Position numbers and translations under genes: made by a program. DNA of 8,488 bases from positions 1-8,488 of the forward strand of contig PLNZ01000371.1 of assembly GCA_003142915.1 (NCBI GenBank). The letters are read 5' to 3'. The DNA comes from Ignavibacteriales bacterium (GTDB lineage: Bacteria; Bacteroidota; Ignavibacteria; Ignavibacteriales; Ignavibacteriaceae). Positions 6,179 to 8,488 of the stretch are shown here, piece after piece. The notes under the pieces were generated by a model. That model did no database searches, was not told the origin of the DNA, and worked only from the letters and a program-made list of their open reading frames with translations. Every line of letters starts with the position of its first letter. The stretch's first letter is position 1.

Positions 6179-8488
6179 TTATTTTCCTTGCAAGCCAAGA
6201 TCATCATCCGATTCAGCAATTACTTTTTCTTTTTTAGAAAAAATCTTAGAAAAGAATGCCGGAAGTTTTTCCCTGTAACCTTCGGCAATTGAATAGATAA
6301 CCGGGACAAGGATCAAAGTTAAAAAGAGAGAACTTATTAATCCGCCGATGATAGCCCAAGCCAAGCCCGATTTCCACTCGGAACCTGCATCTACGGAAGT
6401 TGCAATCGGAAGCATACCAAAAATCATTGCAGCAGTGGTCATTATAATAGGTCTTATCCTGCTTTCGCCTGCCTCAATCAGAGCATCATAAGTTGAATCA
6501 CCTTCTTTCTTTTTTTGGCTTGTCCTGTCAACTAAAAGAATTGCATTCTTACCGACAAGTCCAATTAACATAATTACACCAAGAATGGACATAATGTTTA
6601 ATGACTTCATTGAAAGTGCTAATGCGAGTAAAGCACCTATCATTGCAAGCGGTATTGAGAATAAAATTACAAAAGGATCAAAATATGAATCATACAAAGC
6701 TACCATAACCATATAGACGAATATAATTGCCGCTATCAAAGCTAAGCCCAAACTGCTAAACGAATCTGTCTGCATTTTAAGATCTCCCCAGTACAAAATA
6801 TCAACTCCCTTTGGTAAACCAGCTTTAGTAACTGCTTTCTTTATATCCGCACCAATATTGCCTGCGGGCCTGCCAATAACCTGTGAATAGACTGTTACTT
6901 CAGGAATCCTGTTAACTCTTTGCAGTTTTGTCGGGCCGGTTGTCTGGTAAACATTTGCAAACTGCATTAGCTGGATTGACTGACCGTATTTATTAACAAA
7001 TGTCAGATTTTCAAGATCGGATATTCTTGACCTGTCAAATTTATCAAGCGAAATTTTTATATTATAATCATCATCACCGTCACGGTATTTGGAATCATCA
7101 TTTCCTTGAAAAGCGACATTCAATACAGAGCCGACATCTGCAATTGATAAGCCAAAATCAGCAAGTTTCTGCCGGTCAATTTCAATTTGTGTCTCGGGGT
7201 TTCCATCTTCCGAAGATAGGCGTACATCAGCAGTACCCGGAATTGTTTTAACAATGCCCTCTACAAATCCTGCAGCTTTTTGAACATCATTCCTGTCTGA
7301 ACCGTTAACAATTAATTGTATAGGAGACGAATTAGCAGTACCAAATAATCCTATAGGGTTAACACGCACTTTCACACCGGGAATTGTTTGCGCAAATTTC
7401 TTAATTTCGTTCCCTATATCATCGGTTGATTTGATTCTTTCCTTTTTAGGAACTAATGTAACATCAAGTTCGGAAGTATTGCTGGCATACTGACCTATTA
7501 ATCCTTCACTTGAAGCGCCGACATTCGCGAACAAATTTTTCAATTCCGGCATTTTCCGGATATAATTTTCAACTTCTTCACTAACATAATTTGAATGTTC
7601 CAAAGTATAACCAAGCGGCATTTCAAGGGTAACTGCAAATTCACCCTGGTCGGTCTGGGTCATAAATTCAGCGCCAATAAATCCTAACGGAATCAGCATG
7701 ATCGCTGCAATAAATAAAACTAATGCTGCCAAAATAACTTTTATTCTATTTACAAGAGCCCATCTGAGAATAGAAATATACTTATCTGTTAATTTATGAA
7801 AGCCCTTTTCAAACCAGAGAGCAAATCTTCCTATTATCGTCGCTTTGGTTCGTCTTTCAAGCTTGCTTATTCTTGAAGCAAGTAAAGGAGTAACAGTGAA
7901 TGAAACAAATAAGCTAAGCAGGGTTGAAGTAACAACAACAACCGCAAACTCTCTTAAAATGTTTCCAACCAATCCCCCGGTTAAGGCAAGCGGAACGTAG
8001 ATTACAACGTCAACCATGGTTATTGCAAGCGCCGCAAACCCGATTTCATTTCTTCCTTTAAGAGCAGCGACTTTTCTTTCTTCTTTACGCTCAAGGTGGT
8101 GATAAATATTTTCCAAGACCACAATTGAATCGTCAACCAAGAATCCAACAACCAGCGAAAGCCCCAACAGCGTCATAAGATTCAGGGTAAAACCGAAAAT
8201 AAGCATAACCGTGAAAGTTGAAATCAGCGAGCACGGTATTGCAAGCATAACTATAAATGAGTTTCTGAAACTGTGAAGAAACAGAAGCATTACAATTGCA
8301 ACCAAAAGTACTGCAAGACCAAGATCTAATTTTACACCGTTTGCTGCATCAATTGTAAATTGAGATTCATCCTGGGCAATATTAAATTTCACATTATTAG
8401 CTTTAAAATCACTTTCAATTTTTTTTAATTCTTGTTTAACCAGACGGCTTACATCAACAGAGTTAGCGTCTGTCTGTTTTTGTACAAG
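6179..8488 (-). CDS. RND-family efflux transporter, HAE1-like inner-membrane subunit (5' end beyond the right edge)
   Basis: The frame is open from the right edge to a TAA at 6181-6179, giving 769 visible residues of a protein usually about 1,030-1,060 long; TM1 and much of the first porter domain (roughly 270-290 residues) are missing. The first visible residues (VQKQTDANSVDVSRLVKQEL) match the segment before TM2 in AcrB-like pumps. TM2-TM6 follow, then a large periplasmic loop (about visible residues 265-575), then TM8-TM12. The proton-relay residues are present: D119-D120 in TM4 (GFLVDDSIVVLEN, codons 8134-8129) and K647 in TM10 (GLVGKNAILLVD, codon 6550-6548). Family knowledge: a proton-driven trimer that works with a periplasmic adaptor and an outer-membrane channel to expel drugs, detergents or other hydrophobic compounds. 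The DD/K pattern suits HAE1 rather than SecDF or metal pumps. Adaptor and channel genes are not in view and would be expected just upstream. An in-frame GTG at 8392 is not the real start. Confidence 0.95.
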   Translation of the reverse strand, partial: LVQKQTDANSVDVSRLVKQELKKIESDFKANNVKFNIAQDESQFTIDAANGVKLDLGLAVLLVAIVMLLFLHSFRNSFIVMLAIPCSLISTFTVMLIFGFTLNLMTLLGLSLVVGFLVDDSIVVLENIYHHLERKEERKVAALKGRNEIGFAALAITMVDVVIYVPLALTGGLVGNILREFAVVVVTSTLLSLFVSFTVTPLLASRISKLERRTKATIIGRFALWFEKGFHKLTDKYISILRWALVNRIKVILAALVLFIAAIMLIPLGFIGAEFMTQTDQGEFAVTLEMPLGYTLEHSNYVSEEVENYIRKMPELKNLFANVGASSEGLIGQYASNTSELDVTLVPKKERIKSTDDIGNEIKKFAQTIPGVKVRVNPIGLFGTANSSPIQLIVNGSDRNDVQKAAGFVEGIVKTIPGTADVRLSSEDGNPETQIEIDRQKLADFGLSIADVGSVLNVAFQGNDDSKYRDGDDDYNIKISLDKFDRSRISDLENLTFVNKYGQSIQLMQFANVYQTTGPTKLQRVNRIPEVTVYSQVIGRPAGNIGADIKKAVTKAGLPKGVDILYWGDLKMQTDSFSSLGLALIAAIIFVYMVMVALYDSYFDPFVILFSIPLAMIGALLALALSMKSLNIMSILGVIMLIGLVGKNAILLVDRTSQKKKEGDSTYDALIEAGESRIRPIIMTTAAMIFGMLPIATSVDAGSEWKSGLAWAIIGGLISSLFLTLILVPVIYSIAEGYREKLPAFFSKIFSKKEKVIAESDDDLGLQGK

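Noticed and set aside
8390..8392. GTG as the start of the RND transporter
   Set aside because: The same frame stays open for 32 more codons to the window edge and those residues match the conserved segment before TM2, so the real start is outside the window.
1..8488. Defence system, phage, insertion sequence, CRISPR array or tRNA
   Set aside because: All coding space is filled by recognised metabolic and transport families. No regularly spaced repeats, transposase, integrase or cloverleaf-like sequence was seen.

Overview
The window is AT-rich bacterial DNA. It carries six protein genes, all on the minus strand, so transcription runs from high to low coordinates. The two outer genes run off the window edges: the 5' part of an RND pump gene is missing at the right, and the 3' end of a glycosidase gene is missing at the left. 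Protein style (Ser-Gln-type signal peptide end, GH20 with a long C-terminal tail, HAE1-type RND pump) and base composition suggest the Bacteroidota/Ignavibacteriota/Chlorobiota group. The five visible gene starts all have a purine-rich Shine-Dalgarno stretch. That fits Ignavibacteria-like or Chlorobi-like bacteria better than classical Bacteroidia, where such sites are rare. This placement is inference, not proof.

Layout in transcription order: (1) 8488-6179, the C-terminal three quarters of an inner-membrane RND multidrug/solute efflux transporter, followed by a hairpin that is a possible terminator. (2) A 242-bp intergenic region with a perfect 6-bp inverted repeat just upstream of the next gene. 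(3) 5936-5220, a dienelactone hydrolase-family alpha/beta hydrolase. (4) 5134-4151, an AKR13-like aldo/keto reductase. (5) 4140-3166, a D-isomer-specific 2-hydroxyacid dehydrogenase, only 10 bp after the previous stop and almost certainly co-transcribed with it. (6) A 114-bp gap holding a 39-bp palindromic element. (7) 3051-2080, a second aldo/keto reductase from a different lineage, followed by a clear intrinsic terminator at about 2023-2046. (8) 1947 to the left edge, a secreted family 20 beta-N-acetylhexosaminidase with its own likely promoter and strong ribosome binding site.

The middle four genes form a small soluble oxidoreductase/hydrolase cluster. It has two NADPH-type carbonyl reductases, one 2-ketoacid/2-hydroxyacid dehydrogenase and one lactone/ester hydrolase. 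Together they could reduce and hydrolyse reactive carbonyls, lactones or sugar-derived acids, but no substrate can be read from the sequence. The GH20 enzyme is a separate transcription unit for removing terminal GlcNAc/GalNAc from chitin oligomers, glycans or peptidoglycan fragments. I found no mobile element, CRISPR array, tRNA, rRNA or obvious new defence system; the window looks mostly like ordinary chromosomal metabolism. The points most worth a second look are the 39-bp palindromic repeat, the possible operator ahead of the hydrolase, and the clustering of two unrelated AKRs around a hydroxyacid dehydrogenase.
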